Positions 4,818 to 6,183 of a stretch of 6,183 bases of DNA are shown here, piece by piece (the stretch's first letter is position 1; each line of letters opens with the position of its first letter). Position numbers and translations under genes: made by a program. Source of the stretch: an uncultured Mycoplasmatota bacterium (GTDB lineage: Bacteria; Bacillota_I; Bacilli_A; RF39; UBA660); assembly GCA_900553435.1 (NCBI GenBank), contig USDC01000045.1:1-6183 (forward strand), in the 5' to 3' direction. The notes beneath the pieces are model-generated. The model did not search any database and was not told the origin of the DNA. It saw only the letters and a program-made list of their open reading frames with translations.

Positions 4818-6183
4818 ATGAAAAATATTATTAAAATATTACTAACAACTTTTATAGCTACTACACTATTCTTTATATGCAGTACAAATATAAATGCTGC
4901 ATCTTCAAGAATTAGTGTTAGTGGACCATCAAGTGTAACAGTAGGTCAAACATTTACAGTTACAATTACTGCTTCCTCTTCAAGTGGTATAGGACTTTAT
5001 TCCTACACATTAAACTATAACTCAAGTAAATTAAGTCTAGTTAGCGGAGGAACTAGTGTATATCAAGAATTAGATGGACAAACATCTTCTTCTAAATCAT
5101 TTAAATTTAAAGCAAGAAGTTCTGGTAGTTCATTTATAACTGTTAAAAGCGGACTTGTAACAACTTGGGAACCAGTTCAAGAAACTAGTCCATCAATATC
5201 TGGTAAAACAGTTACCGCAAGTACACCTAGTTATGGTGGTGGAAGTTCAAGTAGTTCTAGTTCAAGCACTAAAACACCAGACAAAAACTTAAGTACAAAC
5301 AACTACTTAAAAAGCCTATCAATAAATGAAGGAAAACTTTCCCCTTCATTTGATAAAAAAACAACATCTTACACAGTAAGCTTAGAAGAAGGTACAAAAA
5401 ACATTTCAGTATTTGCTAGTGCTGAGGATGAAAACGCAAGTGTAAGCGGTACTGGAAAAATAAATGTAAGTGAAGGAGCAAATAAAATAAACATAACTGT
5501 TACCGCAGAAAACGGCTCAACTAAAACATATACAATTACTGCGAATGTAAAAGAAAAAGACCCAATTAAAGTACAAATAGATGGTAAAAACCTAACTGTA
5601 GTAAAAGATGCAGACGAACTAAAAGCACCATCTGGTTATAAAAAAACAACTATAAAAATAGATGGACAAGAAATCCCAGCGTTTACAAATGACACTACTA
5701 AACTTACTCTAGTTGGACTAAAAGATGAAAAAGGAAACATCGCTTTATATGTATATGACAAAGATAAAAATGAATATACTAAATATATTGAATTATCTTC
5801 AGAGGCAATAATACTTTATGTAATGACTCCTGATGAAGATGCACTAAAACTTATAAAAGGATACAAAAAAGCAACTATAGAATTTAATAATGAAAAAATA
5901 ACTGCATATAAAAAGAAAAAATCAAGTGACTACTCTTTAATATATGGAATGAACCTAGCTACTGGTAAAGTAAATTGGTACATGTATGAAGAAACTGAGG
6001 GAACACTACAATTATATGACCCAGATAATGAAAATGTAATAATTAATGAAAAAGAAGACAATGATAAGAAAAAAGACTATATAATTTTAGGTTTAGGTGG
6101 TTTACTAATATTAATACTTTTAATTAACTTAATAAACACTCTTAGAAAACCTAAAAATAAAAACAATGATTTTGAACTAGAAG
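4818..6183 (+). CDS. Membrane-anchored cohesin/cadherin-like surface protein, 3' end beyond the window
   Basis: The frame is open from ATG 4818 to the right edge, giving 455 complete codons with no stop. A signal peptide (1-27/28, cut near NINA-A; C21 is not in a lipobox) precedes a cohesin-like domain (about 31-136; GPSSVTVGQTFTVTI, LNYNSSKLSLVSG). A Gly-Ser linker (140-150, eight Ser in a row) and a cadherin-like beta-sandwich (about 161-244, ending T-K-T-Y-T-I-T) follow. Next is an uncharacterised region made of two similar copies (266-325, 341-401), then an acidic/Lys stretch, one transmembrane helix (about 421-440) and a basic tail (RKPKNKNN). That is a type I topology: domains outside, tail inside. 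Cohesins are known to bind dockerins, and the gene directly upstream encodes a dockerin-tailed wall hydrolase, so the inferred role is a surface scaffold for that enzyme. The tail probably ends soon after 6183. The cohesin call rests on sequence pattern only. Confidence 0.85.
   Translation, partial: MKNIIKILLTTFIATTLFFICSTNINAASSRISVSGPSSVTVGQTFTVTITASSSSGIGLYSYTLNYNSSKLSLVSGGTSVYQELDGQTSSSKSFKFKARSSGSSFITVKSGLVTTWEPVQETSPSISGKTVTASTPSYGGGSSSSSSSSTKTPDKNLSTNNYLKSLSINEGKLSPSFDKKTTSYTVSLEEGTKNISVFASAEDENASVSGTGKINVSEGANKINITVTAENGSTKTYTITANVKEKDPIKVQIDGKNLTVVKDADELKAPSGYKKTTIKIDGQEIPAFTNDTTKLTLVGLKDEKGNIALYVYDKDKNEYTKYIELSSEAIILYVMTPDEDALKLIKGYKKATIEFNNEKITAYKKKKSSDYSLIYGMNLATGKVNWYMYEETEGTLQLYDPDNENVIINEKEDNDKKKDYIILGLGGLLILILLINLINTLRKPKNKNNDFELE
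4908..5225 (+). other. Cohesin-like domain
   Basis: Residues about 31-136 of the membrane protein show the cohesin opening pattern (G-x-T/S-V-x-V-G-Q-T-F-T-V-T-I) and the Y-S-Y-T-L-N-Y-N-S-S-K-L signature strand followed by S-G-G. The domain ends in a beta strand (KTVTAST) before a Ser-rich linker. The length of about 105 residues is short compared with classical cohesins (about 140). A generic bacterial Ig-like adhesin domain is the main alternative. Confidence 0.72.
5613..6020 (+). repeat. Duplicated uncharacterised extracellular domain
   Basis: Copy 1 (residues 266-325) and copy 2 (341-401) share D-x-L-K-x-x-x-G-Y-K-K-x-T-I at an offset of 75. Later positions (G300/G377, G306/G383, and the aromatic Y-V-Y-D versus Y-M-Y-E strand) share an offset of 77. 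The match is at protein level only. I do not recognise the family. Confidence 0.6.

Noticed and set aside
4875..4883. C21 of the cohesin protein as a lipoprotein cysteine
   Set aside because: The preceding residues F-F-I do not form a lipobox, and a good signal peptidase I site (NINA-A) follows. The protein has its own C-terminal membrane helix.
1..6183. Mycoplasma-like genetic code or genome
   Set aside because: Tryptophan is TGG, no in-frame TGA was seen, and wall-synthesis and wall-cleavage proteins are present.
1..6183. tRNA, rRNA, CRISPR array, insertion sequence or riboswitch
   Set aside because: Nothing with the expected stems, spaced repeats or transposase motifs was seen. The only intergenic stretch above 30 bp is 184 bp and is explained by two promoters.

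Overview
The window is very AT-rich (roughly a quarter G+C by eye). It uses the standard code with TGG for tryptophan, AGA/AGG for arginine, and strong GAGG/AAGGAG ribosome binding sites. It encodes peptidoglycan- and wall-polymer-related proteins. This fits a low-GC Gram-positive, walled bacterium: a Firmicute or an uncultured Bacilli/Clostridia gut lineage. Real mycoplasmas lack a wall and are excluded. The exact lineage cannot be fixed from the sequence alone.

Layout: (1) Bases 2-1393 (+) are the 3' part of a gene whose start lies left of the window. It encodes a membrane-anchored protein with about six PASTA-like repeats and a Lys-rich tail. (2) It converges on a polyprenyl-phosphate GlcNAc-1-phosphate transferase of the TagO/WecA family (1421-2494, -). 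A perfect 14-bp hairpin flanked by T-tracts lies between them and overlaps both stop codons, so it can terminate from both sides. (3) Bases 2495-2678 are a 184-bp divergent promoter region. It has a good extended -10 promoter facing right, a weaker promoter facing left, and a short direct repeat. (4) Bases 2679-4805 (+) encode a secreted 708-residue glucosaminidase: signal peptide, two SH3-like domains, GH73-type catalytic domain, cadherin-like beta-sandwich, an Ig-like module and a C-terminal type I dockerin. (5) Twelve bases downstream, 4818-6183 (+, runs off the right edge) encodes a type I membrane protein: signal peptide, cohesin-like domain, Ser linker, cadherin-like domain, a duplicated uncharacterised domain, one transmembrane helix and a short basic cytoplasmic tail.

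The most interesting feature is the last pair. A dockerin-bearing cell-wall hydrolase and a membrane-anchored cohesin protein are encoded back to back in what looks like one operon. The simplest reading is a minimal, non-cellulosomal cohesin-dockerin system that holds an autolysin on the cell surface. The other genes (PASTA protein, TagO) also concern the wall, so the window is an envelope-biogenesis neighbourhood. Binding between the two partners is inferred from domain architecture and has not been shown.
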